From: Macrococcus equipercicus
GTDB taxonomy: Bacteria > Bacillota > Bacilli > Staphylococcales > Staphylococcaceae
DNA: 64,000 nt
NCBI RefSeq assembly: GCF_004359525.2
Contig: NZ_SCWC02000001.1
Location: 248,001-312,000 of the forward strand
Direction of reading: 5' to 3'
Position 1 is the first letter of the stretch, and the number at the start of each line of letters is the position of its first letter. The notes beneath the pieces are model-generated. The model did no database searches. It was not told where the DNA came from and saw only the letters and a program-made list of their open reading frames with translations. Shown one piece after another: positions 19,056-29,076 of this stretch. Made by a program: the position numbers and the translations under genes.

Positions 19056-19625
19056 TTGAAAAAAGAATTATATGAATGGCTTTCAGCTATCGGAATAGCA
19101 TTAGTGCTGCTATTCGTCATCCATCAGTTTTTATTCCTGACTTATTCAGTCAAAGGCGATTCCATGTATCCGACGTTGAAGGACGGAGAAAAAGTCATCG
19201 TCAGCAGAATCAATTATACGCTCGGCAAAATCAATGAAGGAGACGTCATCGTCTTCCATGCCGATAAAAAATCCGATTATGTCAAACGGGTCATCGGTGT
19301 CGGTGGAGACACAGTGATGTATAAAGATGACACGTTGTATATCAACAATAAAAAAGTGAAAGAACCATACCTTGATGAGAACAAGCTTGCAAAGACGAAT
19401 GTACTGTTAACTGAAAACTTTTCTGTGAAAGATTTAGTAAATTCCGGCGGTAAGTCAAAAATCCCGAAAGGCGAGCTGCTTGTGCTCGGCGATAACCGGG
19501 AAGTAAGTAAAGATAGCCGTTATTTCGGGCTTATCAAGGAAAAACAGGTGGTCGGTGAAGTCGTCTTAAGATTCTGGCCGTTCAATGTGTTCCATTATAA
19601 TTTTGACCCTGCCACTGAAAAATAA
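19056..19625 (+). CDS. spsB: Type I signal peptidase SpsB
   Basis: A 189-residue essential signal peptidase that removes signal peptides from exported proteins. It has an N-terminal membrane anchor (residues 9-28), the nucleophile Ser36 in KGDSMYPTLKDG, the general base Lys77 in DYVKRVIGVGGD and GDNREVSKDSRYFG. Numbering of Ser36 and Lys77 agrees with S. aureus SpsB when the TTG at 19056 (after GAGGTGG) is used as start. The GTG at 19047 overlaps the ribosome-binding site and is unlikely. It ends at a strong terminator. Confidence 0.95.
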   Translation: MKKELYEWLSAIGIALVLLFVIHQFLFLTYSVKGDSMYPTLKDGEKVIVSRINYTLGKINEGDVIVFHADKKSDYVKRVIGVGGDTVMYKDDTLYINNKKVKEPYLDENKLAKTNVLLTENFSVKDLVNSGGKSKIPKGELLVLGDNREVSKDSRYFGLIKEKQVVGEVVLRFWPFNVFHYNFDPATEK

Positions 19626-19636
19626 GACCATTAATC

Positions 19637-19670
19637 AACACTTTTTATACTTGTATAAAAGGTGTTTTTT
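19637..19670 (+). terminator. Intrinsic terminator of the spsAB operon
   Basis: A 14-bp stem with one G-U pair (19637-19650 with 19653-19666), continuing into a T-run. Confidence 0.85.
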
Positions 19671-19685
19671 AGTCAGGAGGATAAG

Positions 19686-22600
19686 ATGACCGTTCAATTA
19701 TTACTTGGTAGACGAGGCAGTGGAAAGACGTACCAGATGATGTCCGAGATTAAAGAGAAGATTGTAGCAGAGCCGCTCGGCGATCCTGTCATATTAATCG
19801 CACCGAAACAGACGACATTTTCGCTGGAGCAGAGTTTTGCGGCTGATCCGGCGATTAAAGGAAGTCTGAGGGCATCTGTCTACGGATTTGACCGCCTTGC
19901 CTGGCGCATTATGAGTGAAGAAGGCGGCTTGTCCGAGGAAATGATCTCGAAAGCCGGTATAGAGATGCTGACTTATTTGACGCTGAAAAACATGCAGGAT
20001 GAGCTCATATTATTCGGCACATCTGCAAAGTATTATGGTTTCAGCCAGAAGTTGACTGAGACGATTAAGGAGTTCAAGAAATATAATGTGTCTCCTGACG
20101 CATTGATGGAGCTGAGCCGACAGGACGTGGCTGTTCGTACGCAGCATAAACTGCATGACATCGGACTGATTTACGGAGCGCTTGAAGAACAGCTCGCAGG
20201 TCTTTATATTCAGTCAGAAGACATTATGCAATTTCTGTATGAACTGATTCCCGCTTCCCGTACGATCCGGCATGCTGATATTTACATCGACGGCTTCCAT
20301 AATTTCACGACGATTGAATATGTCGTGCTCCAGCAGCTCGCAAAATATGCGAAGTCCATGACCTTGACCTTGACGCTTGATCCATCCAAAGAAAACGAAA
20401 CGTTCAGAAAGACAAGAGAGACGATGGACCTGCTCGTTGAAAGTCTGCAGGAAATCAATATCCCGGTAGAAATCACCACATTGAAAGATGTCGCACGCTA
20501 TAAAAATCCGAGCTTAAAAGTACTGGAACAGCAGTTTGACGCCCTGCTCCCTGCTGAAAGCCCGGTGAACGGCATTACGTTGAATGAGGCGGATCATATG
20601 AGAACTGAAACCGATGCCATCGTCAGAACCATCCATAAAAAGGCGCGGACCGGGGAGTTCCGTTACGCAGAAATGGCTGTTCTCTACCGCGACACATCTT
20701 ATATTCCACTGGTGAAATCCATGTTTGATCAGTATGAGATTCCTTTTTACACGGATGATAAAGAACAGATGATTCATCATCCGGCGATCGAACTGATCCG
20801 CTCGCTGCTCGATTTCGTTGCGCAGCCATGGCAGAATGACCATCTGTTCAGAGCATTGAAAACAGGTTTATTGTCACGCCGATTTGATATCCAGGGCGAT
20901 CTGATTCTTATCGATATGCTGGAGAACACTGTGATAGAACGGGGGCTGTCCTTTAACCGCTGGCTGGAAGATGACCGTTTCTTCTTTGATACAAGGAAGC
21001 CTTACAGCCAGGAAAACTGGGAGACGATGAACACGTTCCGCCAGTATGTCACGAAACTGCTGCTTGGTTTTACAGAGCAGATTAAGGCGGTGGAGCGGGC
21101 TGAACAGTTTGCCGCGCTGCTCTATAATTTTCTTGTGGAAATTAAAATTCCGGACTACTTGATGGCAGAGAAGGACCGTTTCGTTCAGCTCGGTATGAAT
21201 GAAGAAGCGCTGAAAAATGAGCAGGTCTATGAAGGCATCATTGACGTGATGGATGACTTCGTTGAAATGCTGGGTGATGAGCCCCTTGACTTTCAGACGA
21301 TGAAGGAGATGTTTGATGTCGGTCTCGTTTCACTTGAATTCAGTTCAATTCCGCAGGCGCTGGATGAAATCCAGCTTCTGAACCTTGATCTTGCCCGCAT
21401 TGAAAATATTCCATGTGTCTTTATATGCGGCTTCAATGAAGAGGTGCTGCCTCGGATGACTAAAGATAATGGATTGATTACAGACCAGGATAAAACAATG
21501 ATAGAATCTTCCGGTGTGCTGAAGCTTGCGCCTTCAAGCGTTGCACTGACCATGGACGAGAGCTTTGTGGCTTATCAGGCTTTGACCCATGCGAGTACAG
21601 AACTGCATATTTATTATAGTTTGATGGGCGAAGATGGCAGCGCGAGACGGCCCTCCTCCTATATCAATCAGTTGAAAGCCATCTTCCCTGAACTCTCCAC
21701 TCACGTCATTGCTGAAGACACACGTCCTGAGCAGCTTGTTGAGACTGTCAGAACAGGTATTCCTTATATTATCAGCCATCTGGAGGCACCGGAATGGTAT
21801 GCAGTCGCAGAATGGATGAAGCGCATTCCTGTGTTTAATGAAGTCTATCGGCTCAAAGATTATACGAATGCTACGCTGCAGCTGAGTGAACAGCGGTCCG
21901 TTGAGCTTTACGGCGAGGAAATAAAGGCCAGTGTCTCACGGTTTGAGAGTTACAATAACTGTCCATTCCAGCATTTTGCTGCACACGGCTTAAGATTGAA
22001 TGAACGAACGCCGTTTGAGTTTCAGCACTTTGAACTCGGTAACATTTTTCATCACGCCTTAAAGCTTATTTCCGAGGAAATAAAGGACTCCATTATAACG
22101 ATGTCAAAAGAATCACTGCGGCGTTATGTGGAAGTGACGTTAAAAGACCTGCTGCCTGAAGTGCAGTATCAAGTGCTGTATTCAAGAGCGTACTATCAGT
22201 TTATGATCAATCAGATCACTAAAATATTGACCGAGACGTTGACTGCCCTGCAGTTCCAGCAGTCGCGCAGTCAGTTCAGAATGGCTAAGTTTGAGCAGAG
22301 CTTCAATGCAGACCCATCTCGTCGTGACCAGTTTGCAGTACAGAAGCTGTATACAAACAGAGGCATCCCGATTTCCATCCGCGGGCAAATCGATAGAATT
22401 GATGTGCTTGAAGGACGCGATAAAGATTATGTCAGTATTATCGATTACAAATCATCGAGCCATGAACTGGATCTCCGTGAAGTGTATTACGGCAAGCAGA
22501 TGCAGATGCTCACTTATATGGACGTCGCCCTGCAGAACGATAAAAAAATCACAGCAAAACGTCTTTCACCGGCAGCGATGCTTTATTTCCATGTGAAGGC

Positions 22601-23060
22601 GCCGATGCTGAACTACAACAACCGCAATGATATTAAAGATCACGAGTTATCCTATTTAGAGCAGTTCAGGCTGCAGGGCTTTATCGTCGATGATCTTGAG
22701 ATCGCTTCGAAGCTTGATACGACGCTTGACGTCGGTGTCAAGTCAGCGGTTATCCCGGCTAAACTTAAAAAAGACGGCACATTTTACAGCAGCTCAAGAA
22801 CACTGTCAGAACGTGAAATAAGAAAGCTCATCGATATTAACCGCCACAACTTTGTGTCGACAGCAGAACATATTATGGACGGCCATACGAAAGTTGCGCC
22901 GCTTGAATTTGGCGGCAGGCTGCCGTGTCAGTTCTGTGCCTTTAAATCAACGTGCCATATTGACCCGCTGATTAATGCACAGGATGTCAGAACAGTAGAT
23001 GAAAGCATTGATGTGAAAGCTATACTTAAGGAGGATGAGCATGAGACAGAAACCCATTGA
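19686..23060 (+). CDS. addB: ATP-dependent helicase-nuclease subunit B (AddB/RexB)
   Basis: A 1124-residue subunit of the AddAB (RexAB) enzyme, which processes double-strand breaks for RecA-dependent repair. Features are the N-terminal Walker A GRRGSGKT (residues 7-14), and the first Fe-S cysteine in ESYNNCPFQHFAAHGLRL. The C-terminal nuclease motif IDYKSSSHELDLREVYYGKQMQM and the three-Cys cluster LPCQFCAFKSTCHIDP complete the [4Fe-4S]-nuclease domain. ATG 19686 has AGGAGG upstream. It overlaps addA by 20 nt. Confidence 0.95.
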   Translation: MTVQLLLGRRGSGKTYQMMSEIKEKIVAEPLGDPVILIAPKQTTFSLEQSFAADPAIKGSLRASVYGFDRLAWRIMSEEGGLSEEMISKAGIEMLTYLTLKNMQDELILFGTSAKYYGFSQKLTETIKEFKKYNVSPDALMELSRQDVAVRTQHKLHDIGLIYGALEEQLAGLYIQSEDIMQFLYELIPASRTIRHADIYIDGFHNFTTIEYVVLQQLAKYAKSMTLTLTLDPSKENETFRKTRETMDLLVESLQEINIPVEITTLKDVARYKNPSLKVLEQQFDALLPAESPVNGITLNEADHMRTETDAIVRTIHKKARTGEFRYAEMAVLYRDTSYIPLVKSMFDQYEIPFYTDDKEQMIHHPAIELIRSLLDFVAQPWQNDHLFRALKTGLLSRRFDIQGDLILIDMLENTVIERGLSFNRWLEDDRFFFDTRKPYSQENWETMNTFRQYVTKLLLGFTEQIKAVERAEQFAALLYNFLVEIKIPDYLMAEKDRFVQLGMNEEALKNEQVYEGIIDVMDDFVEMLGDEPLDFQTMKEMFDVGLVSLEFSSIPQALDEIQLLNLDLARIENIPCVFICGFNEEVLPRMTKDNGLITDQDKTMIESSGVLKLAPSSVALTMDESFVAYQALTHASTELHIYYSLMGEDGSARRPSSYINQLKAIFPELSTHVIAEDTRPEQLVETVRTGIPYIISHLEAPEWYAVAEWMKRIPVFNEVYRLKDYTNATLQLSEQRSVELYGEEIKASVSRFESYNNCPFQHFAAHGLRLNERTPFEFQHFELGNIFHHALKLISEEIKDSIITMSKESLRRYVEVTLKDLLPEVQYQVLYSRAYYQFMINQITKILTETLTALQFQQSRSQFRMAKFEQSFNADPSRRDQFAVQKLYTNRGIPISIRGQIDRIDVLEGRDKDYVSIIDYKSSSHELDLREVYYGKQMQMLTYMDVALQNDKKITAKRLSPAAMLYFHVKAPMLNYNNRNDIKDHELSYLEQFRLQGFIVDDLEIASKLDTTLDVGVKSAVIPAKLKKDGTFYSSSRTLSEREIRKLIDINRHNFVSTAEHIMDGHTKVAPLEFGGRLPCQFCAFKSTCHIDPLINAQDVRTVDESIDVKAILKEDEHETETH

Positions 23061-26000
23061 TTCTCAGTGGACAGATGCACAGTGGGAAGCGATCACGGCA
23101 GACGGCAGCGATATTCTGGTCGCGGCAGCAGCCGGCAGCGGCAAAACTGCTGTCCTCGTTGAACGAATCATCCAGAAAATAGTGAATGACAATTTAAGCC
23201 TGGATGAACTGCTTGTAGTGACATTTACTAACGCCAGCGCCCGCGAGATGAAAGAGCGCATACACGAGGCGATTCAGCGCGAAGCGATGAAGCAGCCGAC
23301 TGACCATTTAAAAACACAGCTCGTCAAAATTCATGCCGCTGAAATCTCGACGCTCCACAGCTTCTGTCTGAAACTGATTGAACAGTATTACTATACTATT
23401 GACCTGGACCCGGCGTTCAGAACAGCAAGTGATGAAGAAGTATCACTGCTGCTCATGCAGTCGCTGGATGAAGTGATGGAGCAGCACTACGGGACGCCTG
23501 ACGAAGATTTCCTGAGAACCGCGCTCCATCTGTCGACAGACCGCCATGACCAGACACTCCGGCAGACGATTAAACAGCTGTATTACTTTGCCATTGCCAA
23601 TCCTGAGCCTGAACAGTGGCTGCAGCGCTTATCAGACAACTACAGCGCACTGTCTATCGATCATCCGCTGTTCCAGCGGCTGACAGCTGTCATTACCGAT
23701 GCTGTAAAGTCGGCGGCTGAACTGCTGACCGAAGCAAGTCTGCTGCTTGACGGCCCGGCATACGAAAAGCACTATCTTGCTGTAGAACCTTATGCGAGAA
23801 GATTAGAAGGGCTATCAGGTGATTTTGAGAAGCTCTATGAGCAGTTCATGGCGCTTGACGGCCTGCAGATTCCCGCCTTCAGATTTTCGAAGAGTGTCGA
23901 GGAGATGCGTCATGATGAGCTGACTGAAGCACGTATCAAGCAGCTGCTAAATGAAGCGAAAGCTCAGCTGGAGAGCGTACGCCATGATTATTTCTATGCG
24001 GCACCCGCTGACATGATGGCAGATATAGAAGCGATGGCTGCTGAAGTAAAGACATTGACTAATCTAACGCAGGATTTAATCGTGCATTTCCGGCAGAAGA
24101 AACGCGAACGCAAAATTCTTGATTTCAGCGACTATGAACATCTGGCACTGCAGATCTTAATGCAGCACAATGAGCCGACACCGATTGCTGAAGCGTTAAA
24201 AACACGTTATAAGGAAATACTTGTCGATGAGTATCAGGATACGAACAGAGTGCAGGAGACAATCGTACAGCTTATCAATAACGATCATCTCTTTATGGTC
24301 GGCGACGTTAAGCAGTCCATCTATAAGTTCCGTCAGGCAGAGCCCGGCTTATTTCTTGAGAAATACAAACGGTTCAATCAGACAGATGATGGCATCGTTA
24401 TTGACTTGTCGCGCAATTTCAGGTCAAGAGAGCCAGTCATTGAAGACACGAATGCGGTCTTCCGCAGACTGATGGACGAAGAAGTGGGGGAGATTTCATA
24501 CGATGAGAAGCAGCAGCTTTATTACGGCGCACCGTTTGATGATAATCACACAGCGACAGAACTTACAGTCCTGGTAAAAGATGACATCGATACTCCGGCA
24601 GCTGAAAGTGAATGGATAGCGCACAAAATTAAAGAGATTGTTCAGCACGAACAAGTTTATGATATGAAAACCGGTGTTTACCGGCCCGCTGAGTACCGGG
24701 ATATTGTTGTGTTAGAACGCAGCTTTACTCAGGCGAACGATCATCAGACAATCATGAAGAAATATGGGATTCCATTTCACGTCAACAGTAGAACTGGTTA
24801 TTTTCAGACGGATGAAATACGGACGATAATGAGTCTGCTGCGAATCATCGATAATCCGCTGCAGGACATCCATCTCGTCGGAATACTCCGTTCACTGCTC
24901 TATCAATTTGATGAAGTGGAGCTTGTGGAGATAAGACTGAGCAATAAAGACATTTATTTCTTCAATAATTTAACGGAATATGTCGAAGTGCATGATAATG
25001 CACTTAGTCAGAAAGTTACTCAGTTTCTCACAGACTTGTCACTGTACCGGGAATGGGCGAGAACGCTGAGCGTCAGACAGCTGCTTGAAGCCGTATACAG
25101 CAGACTATTTGTTGTGGAGAAGTTCGCGATTTTGACAGGAGGCGCACAGCGGCAGGCGAACCTGCTCGGCCTGCTTGCGAAAGCAGAAGATTTCGAAAGA
25201 TCCAGTTACCGCGGGCTGTATCAGTTTATCCGCTACGTCGATAACATGCTGAGTGAAGGCAAGGATTTCGGTGAAGTGAACATTGTTTCTGAAGAAGCGG
25301 ATGTCGTCCGCATGATGACCGTACACGCCAGTAAAGGGCTGGAGTTTCCGTTTGTCATCTATGCCGGGCTCGGAAGGGAATTCAATATGATGGATTTGAA
25401 CGGGATGGTGCAGCTTAATCAGAACTTAGGGCTTGCGATAAGCTATTATGATCCAATCCGGCACTTAAGTTATCCGACATTGATGAATCATCTGTTCAAG
25501 CATGTCGCCCGCATTGAAATTATCTCCGAAGAAATGCGCTTAATGTATGTGGCATTCACTAGAGCAAAGGAACGGCTGATTCTGCTCGGTAAAGCATCCC
25601 GCAGAAATATTGAGAGCTGGACGCAGGTTAAACTCGCGGGTACATTAGACGAGCGCTTCAGACGCGGTGCTTCGTCACCGCTCGCGTTGATTATCGGCAG
25701 TGTGCTTAACGAATCAGCGCCGCTGACTGACATTCAAGTACAGCTTGTGGCATCGCTCGAACAGTCAGCTGAGATAGACCAGACAGAGGACGCTGTGTTG
25801 TCCGCTCAAACCGCAGACTGGCTGAATGAGCGTATGAACTATCATTATCCTTTCACTCAGATGAACAAACTGCCGACCAAAGAATCAGTCTCCGATATTA
25901 AACGGCAGACTGAAGTAGATGACGGTGCGACAACGTGGACACTTGTCAACCAGTATCAGCTGGACCGGGCGTCTTACGAGCGGCCGAAGTTTATGACTGA

Positions 26001-26538
26001 GAAGAAACGCACAGCTGCTGAACGCGGAACTTTAATGCATACCGTGATGCAGCATTTCCCTTACCAAGGTCACGAGCTGTCAGCAGATGAACTGTCACAG
26101 TTTCTTGCGCAGCTTATTGCGAAAAAAATCATTGGGACAGAAGACATCAAAGAGATTGATTTAGAAGCGCTTGTTCGATATACACATTCACCGTTATACA
26201 AGATGATCAGTGAGTCGAAGGCAGTGTACACCGAGCTGCCGTTTGTCATCGGAAAATCTTATTTGACAGGTGAAGGGCTTGCTGATGCACCGATGGAACA
26301 GCTGGTGCAGGGGATGATTGACTGTGTCTTCATCTATGAAGGAAAGTATTATTTCGTCGATTTCAAGACGGACCGTTTTATTGCACGGAGAGGCCAGTCT
26401 AAAGCAGAAGTGGCCGAGCAGCTGAAGCAGCGTTACAAGATTCAGATGCAGTTTTACAAGAAAGCATTGGAAGAAATGGTCAAGGAGCCGGTCACAGGCT
26501 TTCTGTATTTTTTTGAGTATCAAGAGGTAGAGGTTTAA
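23041..26538 (+). CDS. addA: ATP-dependent helicase-nuclease subunit A (AddA/RexA)
   Basis: A 1165-residue UvrD/SF1 helicase plus RecB-type nuclease. Helicase motifs seen in order are VAAAAGSGKTAVLVERI (Walker A), TFTNASAREMKER, VDEYQDTN (Walker B), GDVKQSIYKFRQAEP, SRNFRSR, MTVHASKGLEFPFVIYAG and YVAFTRAKERL. The nuclease motif YYFVDFKTDRF lies near the C-terminus. The start at 23041 follows AAGGAGG with 6 nt spacing, whereas the ATG at 23035 lies inside this SD. It works as a heterodimer with AddB and is translationally coupled to it. Confidence 0.95.
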   Translation: MRQKPIDSQWTDAQWEAITADGSDILVAAAAGSGKTAVLVERIIQKIVNDNLSLDELLVVTFTNASAREMKERIHEAIQREAMKQPTDHLKTQLVKIHAAEISTLHSFCLKLIEQYYYTIDLDPAFRTASDEEVSLLLMQSLDEVMEQHYGTPDEDFLRTALHLSTDRHDQTLRQTIKQLYYFAIANPEPEQWLQRLSDNYSALSIDHPLFQRLTAVITDAVKSAAELLTEASLLLDGPAYEKHYLAVEPYARRLEGLSGDFEKLYEQFMALDGLQIPAFRFSKSVEEMRHDELTEARIKQLLNEAKAQLESVRHDYFYAAPADMMADIEAMAAEVKTLTNLTQDLIVHFRQKKRERKILDFSDYEHLALQILMQHNEPTPIAEALKTRYKEILVDEYQDTNRVQETIVQLINNDHLFMVGDVKQSIYKFRQAEPGLFLEKYKRFNQTDDGIVIDLSRNFRSREPVIEDTNAVFRRLMDEEVGEISYDEKQQLYYGAPFDDNHTATELTVLVKDDIDTPAAESEWIAHKIKEIVQHEQVYDMKTGVYRPAEYRDIVVLERSFTQANDHQTIMKKYGIPFHVNSRTGYFQTDEIRTIMSLLRIIDNPLQDIHLVGILRSLLYQFDEVELVEIRLSNKDIYFFNNLTEYVEVHDNALSQKVTQFLTDLSLYREWARTLSVRQLLEAVYSRLFVVEKFAILTGGAQRQANLLGLLAKAEDFERSSYRGLYQFIRYVDNMLSEGKDFGEVNIVSEEADVVRMMTVHASKGLEFPFVIYAGLGREFNMMDLNGMVQLNQNLGLAISYYDPIRHLSYPTLMNHLFKHVARIEIISEEMRLMYVAFTRAKERLILLGKASRRNIESWTQVKLAGTLDERFRRGASSPLALIIGSVLNESAPLTDIQVQLVASLEQSAEIDQTEDAVLSAQTADWLNERMNYHYPFTQMNKLPTKESVSDIKRQTEVDDGATTWTLVNQYQLDRASYERPKFMTEKKRTAAERGTLMHTVMQHFPYQGHELSADELSQFLAQLIAKKIIGTEDIKEIDLEALVRYTHSPLYKMISESKAVYTELPFVIGKSYLTGEGLADAPMEQLVQGMIDCVFIYEGKYYFVDFKTDRFIARRGQSKAEVAEQLKQRYKIQMQFYKKALEEMVKEPVTGFLYFFEYQEVEV

Positions 26539-26540
26539 TC

Positions 26541-27512
26541 ATGAAATATAATTTATTCATCATACTAGCAACCATGCTTGTTATAGTGGAGGAGAGCATT
26601 AACTTCTCTCATCCTATCCGTGTCACTCTGCCGCTTTCGTACTTTTCAGACGACCAGCAGCAGGAGTTCATGCTGATAATCTTTCTAGTGCTTGGCACGG
26701 GATATGCACTGCTGGCGCTGCTGCTCAGCCGCGCTGTCCGCAGCTGGTCATATACTCAGTGTGCTTTCATACTGGCAGCAGGGATGATCGACAAAGTCTT
26801 CATCAATCCGCATAGCATGATTCTTTTCTTAGGAGTAGCAATACTTGTTGCAAAATGGGTGATGGCCGGCAGCTACCCAGAGTATCTGCTCGGCATCGTC
26901 TTATTAGGTGCAGGTATAATTGTCGGACTGCCGCTGCTCATACTGTCGTTATTCAATGAAACGTTTTTAAATGTCGCGCTGTTCCAGCATTTAATACAAC
27001 TTTATCAGTCGAATGACTATATGGCCTATGTACAAGAGAACGTGTTGACAAGCCCGCTCCGGGAATTGGCGGTGACTGCTTTCATCATCCTGCCGTTTCT
27101 GTTGCTGGGCGACCATACAGCACGCTTCGTCTCCCATTATAAGTGGGGGACAGTACTTGGCGCTTCTATGATGCTTGCACTCGGGACCATCATTAAAGTG
27201 TTGAGCCGTTTCACTGAATCAGCAGCGGCGTTTGACCTCATTGTGCTGCTCGGCGGTGCCTGTCAGGCTCTCGGCCTATTTATGGCAGCAGCGCTCGTCA
27301 TTAAGTATTACCGGATTGATTGGCTTGTTCTAGCTGTTGTGCTCATCACCGCTGAGCTGTTAATGCTCCTTGTTTTTACAGGTATCGGCTTCGGTGACTA
27401 CAAGGTCATGCTGCTTGATACTATTCTGTTACGCAGTATGATAATCGGCTTATTAACAGCTGTCATACTGATAATCTTCAGTTATTTCAGAAAGTCTGCC
27501 GTAAACACATGA
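26541..27512 (+). CDS. Unrecognised polytopic membrane protein
   Basis: A 323-residue very hydrophobic protein with roughly nine or ten membrane helices and few charged loops. I do not recognise the family. The start lies 2 nt after the addA stop (AGAGGTAGAGG upstream), so it is probably the third gene of the addBA transcript. In my recollection S. aureus has the FAH-family gene directly after addA, so this gene appears to be lineage-specific. Codon use looks like that of its neighbours, with no sign of recent transfer. An energy-coupled transporter subunit or a DUF-type integral protein is possible, but nothing in the sequence decides. Confidence 0.7.
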   Translation: MKYNLFIILATMLVIVEESINFSHPIRVTLPLSYFSDDQQQEFMLIIFLVLGTGYALLALLLSRAVRSWSYTQCAFILAAGMIDKVFINPHSMILFLGVAILVAKWVMAGSYPEYLLGIVLLGAGIIVGLPLLILSLFNETFLNVALFQHLIQLYQSNDYMAYVQENVLTSPLRELAVTAFIILPFLLLGDHTARFVSHYKWGTVLGASMMLALGTIIKVLSRFTESAAAFDLIVLLGGACQALGLFMAAALVIKYYRIDWLVLAVVLITAELLMLLVFTGIGFGDYKVMLLDTILLRSMIIGLLTAVILIIFSYFRKSAVNT

Positions 27513-27568
27513 TAAATATTCAAATATTCTGTATAATATGAACAAACACAGAAGGAGTTGTGCCAAAT

Positions 27569-28471
27569 ATGAAATTTCTATCATTTGAACATCAAGGTCA
27601 GAAAACTTACGGTGTCAAAGTAAAGCGTGAAGAAGCAGCGTGGATTTTGCCGAAAGTATTTGAAGCATTCGGGGAAAGCGATTATCCTAAAACATTGCTG
27701 GAAGGCCTTGAACAGAATGTATCAATCGATTTTCAGGAAGCTGTACGTAAAGTTGTGGTACAGGCTGAGAAAAGTGATGAGAAAGCACAATATAAAGTGA
27801 ACTTCAGCGATATTAAATTTCTGCCGCCGGTCACACCGACCAACAATGTCATTGCGGTAGGGCGCAATTTTGCCAAACATGCAGAAGAGCTCAATAATAC
27901 AGTAGATCGTCTCTATGTCTTCACTAAAGCACCATCCAGTCTGATTGGTGATGGCAACGAGATTCCACTTCACAGTGATGTCACTGAAGCGCTGGACTAC
28001 GAAGGGGAGCTTGGAATTGTCATTGGTAAGTACGGCCACAAAATTCCAAAAGGGATGGCACTGGACTATGTGTACGGCTATACAATCGTCAATGATATTA
28101 CAGCACGTGATCTGCAGAAAGCACATGCGCAGGCGTTCTTAAGTAAAAGTCTGCTCGGCGGCTGTCCGATGGGTCCTTATATCGTAACGAAAGATGAATT
28201 GCCGACACCTGAAAACGTCAATATTGTAACGAAAGTCAACAATGAGATTCGTCAGGACGGCAGCACAAAAGAAATGATTCTGAAAATCGATGACTTAATC
28301 GCAGAGATCTCAAAATATATTGCCCTGCATCCCGGCGATGTCATTGCAACAGGTACACCGAGCGGCGTTGGAGCTGGAATGAATCCTCCTGCCTATTTAA
28401 AAGCAGGTGATGAAATTAAAGTGACCATCGATGGTATCGGAACATTAGCCAATACAATCAGTGAAAAATAA
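27569..28471 (+). CDS. Fumarylacetoacetate hydrolase (FAH) family protein
   Basis: A 300-residue member of the FAH superfamily, which includes fumarylpyruvate/acylpyruvate hydrolases and oxaloacetate decarboxylases or tautomerases. Metal ligands are visible in [13 protein letters not shown] (E-x-E and Asp elsewhere), with [16 protein letters not shown] and the C-terminal [26 protein letters not shown] signature. Start ATG 27569 has GAAGGAG 11 nt upstream; the GTG at 27560 is too close. The substrate is unknown. A terminator follows. Confidence 0.88.
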   Translation: MKFLSFEHQGQKTYGVKVKREEAAWILPKVFEAFGESDYPKTLLEGLEQNVSIDFQEAVRKVVVQAEKSDEKAQYKVNFSDIKFLPPVTPTNNVIAVGRNFAKHAEELNNTVDRLYVFTKAPSSLIGDGNEIPLHSDVTEALDYEGELGIVIGKYGHKIPKGMALDYVYGYTIVNDITARDLQKAHAQAFLSKSLLGGCPMGPYIVTKDELPTPENVNIVTKVNNEIRQDGSTKEMILKIDDLIAEISKYIALHPGDVIATGTPSGVGAGMNPPAYLKAGDEIKVTIDGIGTLANTISEK

Positions 28472-28479
28472 ATGACGCC

Positions 28480-28508
28480 CAGAGAAGATGGTTATCTTCT
28501 CTGTTTTT
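28480..28508 (+). terminator. Intrinsic terminator of the FAH-family gene
   Basis: A perfect 10-bp stem (CAGAGAAGAT with its complement, loop GGTT) followed by TTTTTG. Confidence 0.88.
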
Positions 28509-28564
28509 GTATTTCAAGCGTATATGTTAAAATGGAATAGGACTAATAAAAGGAGTTGAAAAAC

Positions 28565-28951
28565 ATGATTACAGGAATGCTGCACTTACATATTTTAAGC
28601 TGGGTCGCTGTATTAATCTTATTTTTTGCGGCTTATGAAAATTTCTCTGACCGTCTTGGGCCGAGCAAATATTTCAAACCGCTGCATATGCTGCTAAGAA
28701 TATTCCTGCTGCTGACATTGATCAGCGGCGGCTACGTTTTCTTTCAGGCAATGGGAGCTAACGCGGCGCTTTACGGCATCAAATTTTTATTCGGCTTATT
28801 GACGATCGGGCTGATTGAAATGACACTTGCCCGCAAGAAAAAGAAGAAACCTTCTAGAAATTTCTTCTACTTAACGATTTTATCAGCATTGATCACCTTT
28901 GTCCTCGGCGCTTACTTGCCGCTCGGACCTATTACAGCTTTATTCCATTAA
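28565..28951 (+). CDS. DUF1516/UPF0344 (YisL-like) membrane protein
   Basis: A 128-residue protein with four predicted membrane helices, of the YisL/DUF1516 family; the HLHILSWVAVLILFFAAY start, FKPLHMLLRIFLLLTLISGGY and a basic loop (LARKKKKKPSR) are typical. Function is unknown. S. aureus has a protein of about 129 residues at the same place. ATG 28565 is favoured over TTG 28556 because AAAGGAG abuts the TTG. Confidence 0.82.
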   Translation: MITGMLHLHILSWVAVLILFFAAYENFSDRLGPSKYFKPLHMLLRIFLLLTLISGGYVFFQAMGANAALYGIKFLFGLLTIGLIEMTLARKKKKKPSRNFFYLTILSALITFVLGAYLPLGPITALFH

Positions 28952-28955
28952 TCAC

Positions 28956-28984
28956 GGCCCGCTCAGTTGAGCGGGTCTTTTTTA
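28956..28984 (+). terminator. Intrinsic terminator of the YisL-like gene
   Basis: A 10-bp G+C-rich stem (GGCCCGCTCA with TGAGCGGGTC, one G-U pair, loop GT) followed by TTTTTTAA. Confidence 0.88.
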
Positions 28985-29076
28985 ATGGATGAATCTTATG
29001 AACATTTTATGACGATGAACACAACCATCAGCTGTTCTAGTATAATTGAAGTATTAACAGAATAAGAGGGAATGCT

